NCBI RefSeq assembly: GCF_030817275.1
Contig: NZ_JAUSZD010000002.1
Coordinates: 7,486,001 to 7,550,000, forward strand
DNA from: Paenibacillus sp. V4I7
GTDB lineage: Bacteria; Bacillota; Bacilli; Paenibacillales; NBRC-103111
Direction: 5' to 3'
DNA length: 64,000 nucleotides
In this document: piece after piece, positions 6,798 to 16,303 of the stretch
Position numbering within the stretch: position 1 is the stretch's first letter
Layout: each line of letters starts with the position of its first letter
The notes under the pieces: model-generated
Databases searched by the model: none
What the model was told of the DNA's origin: nothing
Seen by the model: only the letters and a program-made list of their open reading frames with translations
Program-made: the position numbers and the translations under genes

Positions 6798-8543
6798 ATG
6801 TTTACGGTATTAAAAAAGTTGGCTTGGTTTTTTCGAATGAATTGGATACGTTACACGATCGCCATTGGACTGCTTATTATTGTTGGAATCATTGATGTAA
6901 TTCCACCGAAATTGATTGGCTACGCGATTGATGGTATACACATGGGAACTTTAACGGGCAGTAAATTGATCCAATTGCTCGCTTTTTGGGGGGCCTTAAT
7001 TATAGCTGGGTACGGGTTATCCTACATCTGGCTGTATCAGCTATTTGGCGGCGCTTTCGTGCTGGAACGTATTCTTCGATCCCGGTTAATGAGGCAGCTG
7101 CTGCGGATGACGCCTACCTTCTATGAGCGCAACCGGACGGGTGACCTAATGGCGAGAGCAACGAATGACCTGCAAGCGGTGTCGACGACAGCGGGCTTTG
7201 GGATTTTGACATTCGTAGACTCGACGCTATTCATGCTTACCATCCTAGGCATGATGGGCTTCTTCATTAGCTGGAAGCTAACGATTGCTTCGATTCTCCC
7301 GCTGCCCATTATGGCAGTTGCGATTACGATCTATGGGGGACGCATCCATGAAAGGTTTTTACTCGCTCAGAATGCCTTCGGACAGATGAATGATCGAGTG
7401 CTTGAGACGATTGCAGGGGTTCGCGTTATCCGTGCTTTTGTACAAGAGAAAGCCAGTGAACAAAGCTTTAAAACGATGACAGACGATGTATATCGCAAAA
7501 ATATCGCGGTTGCCGTGATCGACGCCCTTTTTGAACCAACGGTCAAAATTCTAGTGGGCATTTCCTACTTAATCGGATTATGTTACGGCGGATATTTGGT
7601 ATTTCACAGTGAACTGACGCTCGGAGAGCTCGTGTCCTTTAATACATTCCTTGGGATGCTGATCTGGCCGATGTTCGCCATTGGCGAGTTAATGAACATT
7701 ATGCAGCGCGGGAATGCCTCCCTCGATCGGGTAAATGAAACACTTGGTTACAAGCCGGATGTAAAAGAAGACCCTAAAGCGACGACACTGCTGCTGCCAA
7801 ACACGATTAGTTTTAAGGAAGTAACCTTCCGCTATCCTTCCTCTTCTATTGATAACTTGGTGAATATTTCTTTCCACCTGTTGCGTGGGCAGACGCTCGG
7901 AATTGTAGGACGTACTGGAAGTGGAAAAACAACACTGCTTAAACAGCTGCTGAGGGAGTATCCATTAGGTCAAGGTACGATTGCTATATCGGAAACGCCG
8001 ATCGAGAAGTTAACCATCGACACGCTTCATGGCTGGATTGGTTACGTGCCGCAAGAGCCGATTCTTTTCTCCAAAACAGTAAAAGAGAACATTATGTTCG
8101 GGCGCAGCCAAGGAACGGAAGAAGAGCTGCTGCAGGCGCTTGAACTGGCCGCGTTCCGCAAGGACGTGGAGTTCTTACCAGAAGGCCTTCAAACGTTGGT
8201 GGGTGAAAAAGGCGTCGCCTTATCAGGTGGTCAGAAGCAGCGCGTTTCTATTGCGCGTGCGCTTTATGTAGACCCCGAAATTCTCATGCTGGATGATGCT
8301 CTTTCTGCGGTAGATGCCAAAACAGAGGCTGAAATCATTCGCGGCATTCGTTCGGAACGAGCCGGTAAAACAACACTCATCACAACGCACCGACTCTCCG
8401 CTGTTCAGCATGCGGATTGGATTCTTGTGCTGGATGAGGGGTATATCGTTGAAGAAGGTACGCATGAGCAGCTTGTCGCGCTCGGCGGCTGGTATAAAGA
8501 GCAGTATGACCGTCAGCAGCTAGAAGAACAGACGAAGGTTTAG
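6798..8543 (+). CDS. ABC exporter half-transporter, BmrC (YheI)-like, degenerate-site subunit
   Basis: 581 residues: six membrane helices (about 15-300) and an ATPase domain. Walker A GRTGSGKTT near 372, Q-loop VPQEP, signature LSGGQKQ near 475, H-loop THRLS near 531. Walker B reads LMLDDALS near 498: the catalytic Glu is Asp, as in the degenerate-site subunit of heterodimeric exporters such as BmrCD or TM287/288. The partner follows 25 bases downstream. The pair probably exports drugs or toxic amphiphiles. The leader peptide and attenuator upstream indicate induction by translation inhibitors. Confidence 0.88.
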   Translation: MFTVLKKLAWFFRMNWIRYTIAIGLLIIVGIIDVIPPKLIGYAIDGIHMGTLTGSKLIQLLAFWGALIIAGYGLSYIWLYQLFGGAFVLERILRSRLMRQLLRMTPTFYERNRTGDLMARATNDLQAVSTTAGFGILTFVDSTLFMLTILGMMGFFISWKLTIASILPLPIMAVAITIYGGRIHERFLLAQNAFGQMNDRVLETIAGVRVIRAFVQEKASEQSFKTMTDDVYRKNIAVAVIDALFEPTVKILVGISYLIGLCYGGYLVFHSELTLGELVSFNTFLGMLIWPMFAIGELMNIMQRGNASLDRVNETLGYKPDVKEDPKATTLLLPNTISFKEVTFRYPSSSIDNLVNISFHLLRGQTLGIVGRTGSGKTTLLKQLLREYPLGQGTIAISETPIEKLTIDTLHGWIGYVPQEPILFSKTVKENIMFGRSQGTEEELLQALELAAFRKDVEFLPEGLQTLVGEKGVALSGGQKQRVSIARALYVDPEILMLDDALSAVDAKTEAEIIRGIRSERAGKTTLITTHRLSAVQHADWILVLDEGYIVEEGTHEQLVALGGWYKEQYDRQQLEEQTKV

Positions 8544-8568
8544 TAAATAGATATCCGAAGAAAAGAAG

Positions 8569-10633
8569 GTGAGAACCCTGAAACAGACAGGTAAGCGATT
8601 ATTTCAATACGCAGCGTTATTCAAAAAGCCCCTGCTCATTGCGCTGGTATTCTTATCGATCGCGGTGGCAACGGAGCTGGCAGGACCTTTTATCGCGAGA
8701 CAGATGATTGATACCCACATTCTCGGTATCGAGAAGCCGTGGTACGAGACTACATCAGCGACGCAAACTAAGAAGGCTGTCCCTTGGGAGGGGACTTTTT
8801 ATAAGCGAATCGATAACTTTGCAGAAGGTGAGCCGAAGGGGAAGGAGGTTCGCATTTTACAGGTGGGCAGCCAGTTCCTTTGGGTGGATCAGCCGATCGC
8901 CTTTGATGGCGTACGCAATCTAGCAGACGAGGGTAAGCTTACAATTACACAGGGGACGGAAAAAGCGGAGTATGCGGTTAAGAAGCTGAGTATTCAAGAG
9001 CTTTACACGTTCTATAAACCGGAATTTAACAGTCTAATGAAGCTTGCAGGTTTATATTTGCTGCTAATTATTATTGGAGCAGGCTTTACCTATGGACAGA
9101 AGTATTTACTTCAATCGGCGGCGAATCGGATTATTCAGCGCATGAGAAGTGATGTTTTTGCACAAATTCAGCGGCTGCCGATCAACTATTTTGATAATCA
9201 GCCTGCTGGTAAAATTGTATCGAGGATTACAAATGATACAGAGTCTGTGAGGGATCTGTATGTTCAGGTGCTTGCGAACTTTTTTACAGGTACGATCTAT
9301 ATCGTAGGCATCATCGCGGCTTTATTCGTTCTAGATTACAGATTGGCTTTATTCACACTCCCGGTTATTCCGCTGCTTTATGTATGGATCATTGTTTACC
9401 GTAAATACGCTTCCTTCTATAATCATGAAATTCGGGAACGGATCGGCTCGATCAATGGGATGATCAATGAGGCAATTCAAGGCATGGCGATCATTCAAGC
9501 TTTTCGCCGGCAAAAGGAAACGACCCAAGAATTCGAACAATTGAACGATGAATATACGAGATATCAGAATAAATTGCTTAGCTTGAACTCGCTGACCTCT
9601 CATAACCTGATGAATGTGGTTCGGAATTTGTTCTTCTTCGGCCTGATCTGGTATGTCGGGGGTAGTTCAATCAACACATTGATCACCGTCGGTGTACTGT
9701 ACGCTTTCGTCGATTATCTGAATCGGATGTTTCATCCGATGGTCGGGATAGTCAACCAGCTTCCGAATTTAGAGCGTGCTCTAGTATCTTCTGACCGTGT
9801 ATTCGAGCTGCTTGATGAGCAGGGCATCGACGTGGCTGTGGAGAAAGCGGACCGCTATCTGGGCAATGTGAAGTTCGAACATGTTCGCTTCGCCTACAAA
9901 GAAGGGGAGGATGTGCTCAAGGACATCTCCTTCGAGGCCAAACAAGGGCAGACGGTGGCGCTTGTCGGCCATACCGGATCAGGCAAAAGCTCGATCTTGA
10001 ATCTGCTCTTCCGCTTCTACGATGTGAAGGAAGGCCGGATCACGGTGGACGGCCGCGATGTACGGGAGATGCCCAAACAGCTGCTGCGTCAGCATATGGG
10101 CATCGTGCTGCAAGATCCGTTCCTGTTTACAGGGACGATCGCGTCCAATGTCAGTCTGGACGATCCGTCCATCACCCGGGAACGGGTAGAGGCTGCGCTG
10201 CGCGAGGTTGGCGCAGATGAGATGTTCAAGAGCTTGCCGCACGGCATCGATGAGCCCGTGATCGAGAAGGGCAGCACGCTGTCAGCTGGGCAGCGGCAGC
10301 TGATCTCTTTTGCCCGGGCGCTAGCGTTCGACCCGGCGATTTTGATCCTCGATGAGGCGACGGCATCCATCGATACGGAGACCGAGGCCATCATTCAGGC
10401 CGCGCTCGAAGTGCTTTCGAAGGGGCGGACCCACCTTCATCATTGCCCACCGCCTGTCGACGATTAAGAGCGCCGACCAGATTCTTGTGCTCGACCATGG
10501 CGAGATCGTCGAGCGCGGCAGCCACGAGGAGCTGATGGAGCTCCTCGGTCGGTACTATCAGATGTACCAGCTGCAGCAGGGACATCCGGAAACGGCATCG
10601 GCCGCTGAGAGCGAAGTGCGTAGCGGCCGGTAG
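8569..10633 (+). pseudogene. ABC exporter half-transporter, BmrD (YheH)-like, interrupted by a one-base frameshift
   Basis: The frame from GTG 8569 encodes six membrane helices plus an extracellular insert between helices 1 and 2 (about residues 50-145), which is also a feature of BmrD. Walker A GHTGSGKSS is near 467, signature LSAGQRQ near 570, and Walker B ILILDEATAS has an intact catalytic Glu. After KGRT the frame leaves homology and stops at 10467. The rest (FIIAHRLSTIKSA to the end at 10633) continues in the next frame. One extra C in GGACCCACC (10428-10436) explains it: removing it restores TTFIIAHRL. As written the protein lacks the H-loop His and about 65 C-terminal residues. It may be a sequencing error or a true mutation. 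The start is uncertain: a weak site precedes GTG 8569, and AAGGTGAG would suit CTG 8578. Confidence 0.85.
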
Positions 10634-10645
10634 ATTGGCCAGGAG

Positions 10646-10681
10646 ACAAGGGACGCGGGTTTCCGTCGTCCCTTGTTTTTC
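10646..10681 (+). terminator. Terminator of the ABC exporter operon
   Basis: ACAAGGGAC (10646-10654) pairs with GTCCCTTGT (10668-10676), followed by TTTTT. Confidence 0.85.
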
Positions 10682-10800
10682 GTCCGTAAGCTCAACTACA
10701 CCACCATTTCGTGGACGAAGCTCATTAACAAGGCTAAAGACTATCTGTCGGCGCTATGCTACAATAAGTAATATTTCCCTATTTGAAATGGAGGAGCATC

Positions 10801-11115
10801 ATGCGTCCAGAAACGATTCGATTGTTAAACTTACTACAGCTGCTGTCCGAAATTGCTATTGCTGTCGGATACTTGATTGGTCTTATTCCGTTTGTATATT
10901 TGTGGTCGTGCGCGTGGGTGATTCCCCTCGTGTTCGTCAACTTGGTCTTTGCCATACTTACAAGCAATGGGACCACAACAAAGACGGTCATCAATATTGT
11001 TATGGCTTTCTTGAGTTTTATCCCTGTTGCGGGGTACCTTTTCCGCGTGATTGGGATTGTTATTTCGTGGATCAACATCCAGGCATTGGCGAAGGGAAGA
11101 AGCAGAGGTTACTAG
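10801..11115 (+). CDS. Small membrane protein (104 aa), unknown function
   Basis: Three hydrophobic segments (about 12-38, 40-58, 66-92) and a basic C-terminus (KGRSRGY). ATG 10801 is chosen because GGAGG lies 7 bases upstream; the upstream in-frame ATG at 10783 has no such site. An extended -10 (TGCTACAAT, 10757-10765) precedes it, and a terminator follows, so it is a single-gene unit. No family recognised. Confidence 0.65.
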   Translation: MRPETIRLLNLLQLLSEIAIAVGYLIGLIPFVYLWSCAWVIPLVFVNLVFAILTSNGTTTKTVINIVMAFLSFIPVAGYLFRVIGIVISWINIQALAKGRSRGY

Positions 11116-11132
11116 TTGTTCGTATAACAAAG

Positions 11133-11172
11133 ACGGATGGACGCCGGTTTAACTGGCTTCCATCCGTTTTTA
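11133..11172 (+). terminator. Terminator after the 104-aa membrane protein gene
   Basis: ACGGATGGA (11133-11141) pairs with TCCATCCGT (11159-11167), followed by TTTTAT. Repeat copy A begins right behind it. Confidence 0.8.
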
Positions 11173-11625
11173 TTTGGGTTAGGGGGTAAAGTGACGAAAC
11201 TTACCTTATTTAGGATAGTTAGCTGCAGATATTAGCTAGGCTAAGTGAAATTGTAGATATGCATAATCGTTCGGTCAGTAAGTATGTTTTTCTAGCGTTT
11301 TGTTAGCAGCTTTTTGAAGAAATGGAGAATTGGAAAGGCAAGTTGTACTGCGTACAACAATTTCTTTGATTTCTTCTTGGCATGCTAAGAATGTTGTATA
11401 TTCTACAATAATTTCGCCCGTTTATAGCCTATAGAGCTACTTTAGGCAAAATTGTTTATTTCTTGCAACAATCGCGTGGACAACAGCGGATTAGCTTGCC
11501 TAAAGTTGTACTTTGTACAACTTTACACGGATAAGTAAGCATAAGCATTACCTCTCAGGGCCTAATTTGCGTTGCATCAACCTTTATATACACACTCAAC
11601 CAAGGACGGCGCAAGTCGTTTTTTT
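11173..11625 (+). repeat. Dispersed non-coding repeat element, copy A (about 453 bp)
   Basis: The whole stretch matches 32842-33299 in the same orientation, by eye at roughly three quarters identity or better with small indels, from TTTGGGTTAGGGG to a terminator-like end (ACGGCGCAAGTCGT plus seven T). It contains no conserved reading frame. It holds serial inverted repeats: GTTGTAC-N3-GTACAAC (11342-11358), GTTGTA-N5-TACAAT (about 11394-11410), TATAG-N-CTATA (about 11423-11433), ATTGTT..AACAAT (about 11451-11472) and AAAGTTGTAC-N3-GTACAACTTT (11502-11524). ACTTTAGGCAA and its complement TTGCCTAAAGT bracket the fourth hairpin. These structures persist in copy B, with some paired changes. Confidence 0.85.
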
Positions 11626-11660
11626 GTTTGATTTTTGTTTGTTGTTTATTTTGATAACCC

Positions 11661-12284
11661 CTAGTAAGCAATCCCCACACGACAGCACACATACTCGCCC
11701 TCGAGAGCGACTCGATACGTGAAAGCCGCGGTGTCGCCCACGGAGATGGACATCCCGCCTTCGGGCAAGTAGTCCCGCTCAGCGCGGTACTGCCCCTGTG
11801 GCTCGCCGTCGGGTAAGTAAGTTGGACAGACGACTGTCCAACTTAAGCCCGAGGCGGCGAGCTGCTCCCACGCCTTGCGATGCTCTTCGGCGGCTCGTGT
11901 AGAGGAGCGCCGGGAGTCCGGCGCCTCATAGCGCAGCAAGCCGGGATGCTCTCTGCTTTGCAGGATGCCGGCTGTACCGACAGTGACTATTCGGCTTAAG
12001 CCTTGTGTTTTCATAGCCTCTATAAGTAGAGGCGTAGACTCGGTCAGCACCGTGCCGCCATCGGTGCCAAGGCAGCTTATGACCAGCTCCGCCCCTCGTA
12101 AGGCAGCATGTAGATCTTCTCCATTACGAGCGTCCCCTTGAAGTAGGGTTAAGCTTTCGGAGTGAATCCCCGTCAGCTTCTCCACGCTTCGAACGAGTGC
12201 TGTGACTTCGTGTCCGTCCGCTAGCGCTTTTTCCAAAATTCTTCTTCCTACTCTACCTGTGGCTCCTAGTATGAGAATTTGCAT
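11661..12284 (-). CDS. NAD(P)H-binding atypical SDR (NmrA/YwnB-like)
   Basis: 207 residues. The N-terminal Rossmann signature GATGRVG (residues 7-13) is the NAD(P)-binding loop of atypical short-chain dehydrogenases; VISCLGT around residue 70 is typical of the family. No YxxxK catalytic pair is evident, as in NmrA/HSCARG-like proteins that sense NAD(P)(H) or reduce flavin-type substrates. Start supported by an AAGGAGG site. Base composition is more GC-rich than its neighbours, but no other sign of transfer. It converges on repeat copy A. Confidence 0.82.
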   Translation of the reverse strand: MQILILGATGRVGRRILEKALADGHEVTALVRSVEKLTGIHSESLTLLQGDARNGEDLHAALRGAELVISCLGTDGGTVLTESTPLLIEAMKTQGLSRIVTVGTAGILQSREHPGLLRYEAPDSRRSSTRAAEEHRKAWEQLAASGLSWTVVCPTYLPDGEPQGQYRAERDYLPEGGMSISVGDTAAFTYRVALEGEYVCCRVGIAY

Positions 12285-12812
12285 GATAGGACCTCCTTGT
12301 TACGTTAATGGTTGTCATTATTATACGCTTATCACACTCGGGGAGGAAATTTCCTCACATACCAAAAAGGATCTCGTGCTCGTATCCTCTTAACTTAATT
12401 GATTCATCCGTCCTGACCTCTTTATTCAGACGGGGCAGAATTCCCTTTGTTTGCGGCGGCCTGGGATTAGCGATTCCGGTTCCGTATGGATGAGAGGCGG
12501 TTTTGCGGCTGCTCTGAATTTTATGGGTGGCGAATACGTTTGGTTTGCGGGTAGCCATTCCTGCAGGTACAGGCGGTTTCAAAGCAGGAGGGGTTACAGG
12601 AGCTGCTCCTAAGGGAAACTATGCTTATGTTCGGCCTTTAACGGAAGGTCAACGAAAGCAACTACGTATCGTTCGCGCCGCATCGCCGAAATAGATCTTT
12701 TTCTGCAAATATGTCCCATACATCGATCCTTTTGAACGCTACTTGAACCGAGTGAGCGAATCCAGCATAATAGTAGGTACTTGATTACGGCATAGAAGGG
12801 AATTTCCCAAGC
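12285..12812. other. Gene-free stretch, possibly a decayed gene
   Basis: About 530 bases without a supported gene. Short protein-like pieces occur in different plus-strand frames (for example FVCGGLGLAIPVPYG ending at 12493, and KGNYAYVRPLTEGQ near 12610-12650), which could be debris of a lost gene, but I cannot name the family. A GAGGAAATTTCCTC palindrome is near 12343-12356. A minus-strand open frame (12355-12582) has no ribosome binding site. Confidence 0.4.
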
Positions 12813-13526
12813 ATGAGAATTAATAAATTTATTAGCGAAACCGGTGTTTGCTCCAGACGGGAAGCGGACAAGTGGGTAGAGGCGCAGCGAGTTACGATTA
12901 ATGGCGAGGTTGCCGGACTGGGGAGTGTCGTTGGCCCTGGGGATGAGGTTCGGATCGACGGTCGACCGATTGGCGAGAAGAAGGAACATGTTTATATTGC
13001 ACTCAATAAGCCTGTAGGGATCACAAGTACTACTGAAGCGCATATCAGAGGTAACATTGTTGATTTCGTTGGGCATTCGGAGCGTATTTTCCCAATAGGT
13101 AGACTGGATAAAGATTCCGAAGGGCTCATCCTTTTGACCAATAACGGAGATATTGTGAACCAGATTCTGCGAGCGGAGAACAACCATGATAAAGAATACA
13201 TCGTGACGGTGAACCGGCCGATTACACCGATGTTTTTGCAAGGAATGGCTAGTGGGGTCCGAATTTTGGGCACGATGACGAAGCCGTGTGAGATAACCCA
13301 AGTTGGCGACCGCGTTTTCCGAATTATTCTCACGCAAGGGCTTAACCGGCAAATTCGCCGGATGTGCGAAGCGTTTGGGTATCGTGTGGTACGTCTGCAG
13401 AGGGTTCGGATCATGCATATCCATCTGGGCAATTTGAAGGTTGGCAAATGGCGGAATTTGACGCAAGGTGAAATGCAGGATTTAATGCACACACTTAGCA
13501 AAGAGAACACCCAATCAAGATCATAA
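12813..13526 (+). CDS. rluF: 23S rRNA pseudouridine synthase RluF-type
   Basis: 237 residues. An S4 RNA-binding domain (RINKFISETGVCSRREADK, residues 2-20) is followed by the RsuA/RluF catalytic domain with GRLDKDSEGL near residue 97-106, whose Asp is the nucleophile. The NKPVGITSTTE segment and GLNRQIRRMCEAFGY fit the RluB/E/F group, and RluF is the best subfamily match (E. coli RluF acts on U2604 of 23S rRNA). It stands alone, with a poor ribosome binding site (GAAGGG 15 bases upstream). Confidence 0.88.
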   Translation: MRINKFISETGVCSRREADKWVEAQRVTINGEVAGLGSVVGPGDEVRIDGRPIGEKKEHVYIALNKPVGITSTTEAHIRGNIVDFVGHSERIFPIGRLDKDSEGLILLTNNGDIVNQILRAENNHDKEYIVTVNRPITPMFLQGMASGVRILGTMTKPCEITQVGDRVFRIILTQGLNRQIRRMCEAFGYRVVRLQRVRIMHIHLGNLKVGKWRNLTQGEMQDLMHTLSKENTQSRS

Positions 13527-13780
13527 TGGCAGTAAATTTTACACATGTTTGTGCATTCGATAAAAGGGTGCTCAGATATGTGTTTTTTGTTGAGTAATCC
13601 GAGTTTTTTAGCTATAAACCGTTTCGATCTAGTGACATTTCGTGTAAATAAAAATATATAGTCGTTATCGAGTTTCTAAAGCAACTTTTTTCCAGTTTTA
13701 CACGTCAAGGATTATTATGGAATCTCTATGTTTTAAAGCTTTAAAGCTGTCTTTTAGAACGTAAAACGTTGAGGAGGAAG

Positions 13781-16147
13781 ATGACTTTGAAATTAATCAA
13801 ACAAGCAGGAACATGGGTACTCGCTTCGACACTGCTGCTCACTGCTGCGCCTGGGGTTTGGGCGGCTGAAGATGCTGTAGGAAGCACGTCCATTTCACTC
13901 CCTGTATCTCCCGGTAAAGAGGATAAGCAGCTGGATGCCAAAATTACCAAAGAACAAGCCATTGAACGAGCTAAGACCTATATAACGCTGCCGGAAGGCT
14001 ATACGTTTCAATCCATCAGTCTGAACACTTATTACAGCATGAATGGCCGAAATTTCCCGACGTGGAACATTAATTACACCAAAATAGTCAAAGATCGGCA
14101 TTACGGCTCTTTAAATGTATCGATTAACGGCTTGGACGGAACGCTGACCTCTTATTCCATGAATGATAATGACCCTGACCACAAACCTAGCTATCCACCG
14201 AAGGTGGATTTCAAAGCTGCCAAGGAAGTAGCTTCTGCCTTTATAGGCAAAGTGAATCCAGATAAGCAGAAGGTGCTTGTTTACAATGATTCTGAGGAGA
14301 ACGCATATCGTACACCGCTGAATGGTAATTATCAGTACAATATTCGGTTCGATCGATCTGTTGGCGGTGTGCCTTTTGCTCTGAATGGTATCAATGTGGT
14401 CGTCAATGGGGAAGGACAGGTTACGAATTATAACTACAATTGGGATGACAATGTCACGTTTCAGCAGAATGTAACGCCGATTACTAAGGATAAAGCTGCC
14501 CAAATGTTCCGCGACAAGGCGAATTTGTCTTTGCAGTATCAGATTCCTTACGGTGCCAAAGGAAAGAAGTTGCCCATTATTTCTTACATGCTGGGCGCCT
14601 TCTCTTTGAATGCTGAAACCGGTGAGATCTGGAGCCCAGTCAAAGGGATGGAAGGAGCTGAGGGGAATAAGCCGTTAACCGACAAGCCATTGGCTGCTAA
14701 GCCGGCAGCTACCTTGGACCTGACGAAGGAAGAGGCTGTGAAGAAGGTAACAACCGTTTTCAATCTATCCTCCGACTATAAACTCCAAGAAGCATCCTAT
14801 AATGAATCGACCAACCCTGAAACAGGGGAAACCAGTTCGAACTGGAATTTAAGTTGGAATGAAGCCTCTGAGAAGGATTCCAAAGTTAAAATCGTCGGCA
14901 AAGGCGCATGGGCTAGCGTGAATAGCAAGACGGGAGAGATTACGAATTTTAGCAGCTACATCCCTTACGGTCCTGAAGACAATAAAGATATAGAGGGTAA
15001 AATTGCTCTGGAAGATGCGATAACAACAGGTGTTGATTTTGTGAAAAAGCAGCTTCCTTCTTACACCGATCAGTTGGTACTTCAAGTACAGGCGGCTAAA
15101 AATTATTCGGAAGATCAACTGAAACATATGCGCAATTGGGATATTAGTTTTAAGCGAGTAATTGATGGCGTAATTGCCGGAAATGAAGAAGTAACGGTAA
15201 GCATCGATCGTGTGACCGGCCAACTTGTTGGGTATCACTTCTCCATCAGCAATCTGCCATATCCACAGCAAAAGCCGCAGGTGCTGGCCATTGATAAAGC
15301 CAAGGATCTTTGGCTTGCACAGTTTGACATCAAGTTAAATTATGTGGTGGAAGGCAGCGGGTTCACCGGTGGAATTCCACTGGAGAAATACAGAGTGATG
15401 ATGGCAGCTGGGGATGTCCCACAATCCATGGATCTGAAGGCAGACGGGAAACTAGATGCCAAGCTTGTCTATTCACTCGTTCCCAAATTCAACCGTGAAC
15501 CTTTCCTCTTGGATGCGCAAAACGGTCAATGGCGGAATAGTGAAACGGGTGAAGTGATTTCTTTGGATAAAGTGACAGTAAGCGACATTGACAATCACTG
15601 GGCTAAAAATGAGCTTCAGCTTATGCTCGATTATCAAGCGCTGGATGTGAAGGATGGCAAAGTGAATCCGGATCAAACCATTCAACGTGGCGAGTTAGTC
15701 AAAATGCTCGTTATTGCCATGAATGGCGGTAACGGTGGTATTTATTACGGGGCAGAACGGAAGGCATCTTTTGCCGATGTGAGCAAATCTTCTCCTTATT
15801 TTGCGTATGTCGAAAATGCGGTTGATCGCGGTTTGCTAGATGTAGGTGCTGAATTTAATCCAGAAGCTGCGATGAATCGGGAAGAAATGGCACAGTTAAT
15901 CGTGAAGGCGCTTGGCTACAAGAGCTTGACGAAGTTCGATGGGATCTTCAATGGCAATTTCGCAGATGCTGCTAAGCTTAAGAATGTTGGTGATGCAGCT
16001 ATTGTGGTGGGGCTGAATATTATGTCTCTGAACGATGGACAATTTATACCTCAACAAGAAGTGACGAAAGCACAGGCGGCCAGTGCCTTCTACCGTTTCT
16101 TGCAAAGACGGTCTGAGCTGCAGGAGCAGCCTCGTTACTATTACTAA
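13781..16147 (+). CDS. Secreted YcdB/YcdC-repeat protein with three C-terminal SLH domains
   Basis: 788 residues. A signal peptide (hydrophobic run then APGVWAAE, cleavage near residue 28) leads into a large region of PepSY/YcdB-like repeats: units beginning ITKEQAIERAKTYI, FKAAKEVASAFIG, LTKEEAVKKVTTVF and LEDAITTGVDFVKK, each followed by a segment containing W and G(E)ITNFS-like strands. The C-terminus has three S-layer homology domains (about 600-650, 662-712, 726-780; cores HWAKNELQLM, YFAYVENAVDRG, AAIVVGLNIM) that bind pyruvylated wall polymer. ATG 13781 directly follows GAGGAGGAAG; the upstream in-frame TTG at 13769 overlaps that site. Likely a wall-anchored protein; role unknown. Confidence 0.88.
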   Translation: MTLKLIKQAGTWVLASTLLLTAAPGVWAAEDAVGSTSISLPVSPGKEDKQLDAKITKEQAIERAKTYITLPEGYTFQSISLNTYYSMNGRNFPTWNINYTKIVKDRHYGSLNVSINGLDGTLTSYSMNDNDPDHKPSYPPKVDFKAAKEVASAFIGKVNPDKQKVLVYNDSEENAYRTPLNGNYQYNIRFDRSVGGVPFALNGINVVVNGEGQVTNYNYNWDDNVTFQQNVTPITKDKAAQMFRDKANLSLQYQIPYGAKGKKLPIISYMLGAFSLNAETGEIWSPVKGMEGAEGNKPLTDKPLAAKPAATLDLTKEEAVKKVTTVFNLSSDYKLQEASYNESTNPETGETSSNWNLSWNEASEKDSKVKIVGKGAWASVNSKTGEITNFSSYIPYGPEDNKDIEGKIALEDAITTGVDFVKKQLPSYTDQLVLQVQAAKNYSEDQLKHMRNWDISFKRVIDGVIAGNEEVTVSIDRVTGQLVGYHFSISNLPYPQQKPQVLAIDKAKDLWLAQFDIKLNYVVEGSGFTGGIPLEKYRVMMAAGDVPQSMDLKADGKLDAKLVYSLVPKFNREPFLLDAQNGQWRNSETGEVISLDKVTVSDIDNHWAKNELQLMLDYQALDVKDGKVNPDQTIQRGELVKMLVIAMNGGNGGIYYGAERKASFADVSKSSPYFAYVENAVDRGLLDVGAEFNPEAAMNREEMAQLIVKALGYKSLTKFDGIFNGNFADAAKLKNVGDAAIVVGLNIMSLNDGQFIPQQEVTKAQAASAFYRFLQRRSELQEQPRYYY

Positions 16148-16190
16148 ATAAGTGGTTGAGGGGAGTTGGCAAACACCTCTCCTAACAAAT

Positions 16191-16239
16191 ACAAGAAGCC
16201 TCTAATCCACTTGTTAGTGGGTTTGAGGCTTCTTGTGGT
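16191..16239. terminator. Terminator after the SLH protein gene
   Basis: ACAAGAAGCCTC (16191-16202) pairs perfectly with GAGGCTTCTTGT (16225-16236). It lies between convergent genes. Confidence 0.75.
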
Positions 16240-16303
16240 TGTGCTAGCTCCAGATGTGATCGTACCCTCATTGATGAGGACACAACACAACTTACGTCCT
16301 AGC

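Noticed and set aside
11342..11524. BlaI/CopY-type operators (TACA/TGTA) within repeat copy A
   Set aside because: The arms are part of a conserved RNA-like structure repeated in copy B and are not linked to a promoter.
12355..12582. 75-codon minus-strand frame in the gap before rluF
   Set aside because: No ribosome binding site and no recognised family; possibly debris.
12609..13466. Long minus-strand frame opposite rluF
   Set aside because: Antisense shadow of rluF, whose S4 and catalytic motifs are unmistakable.
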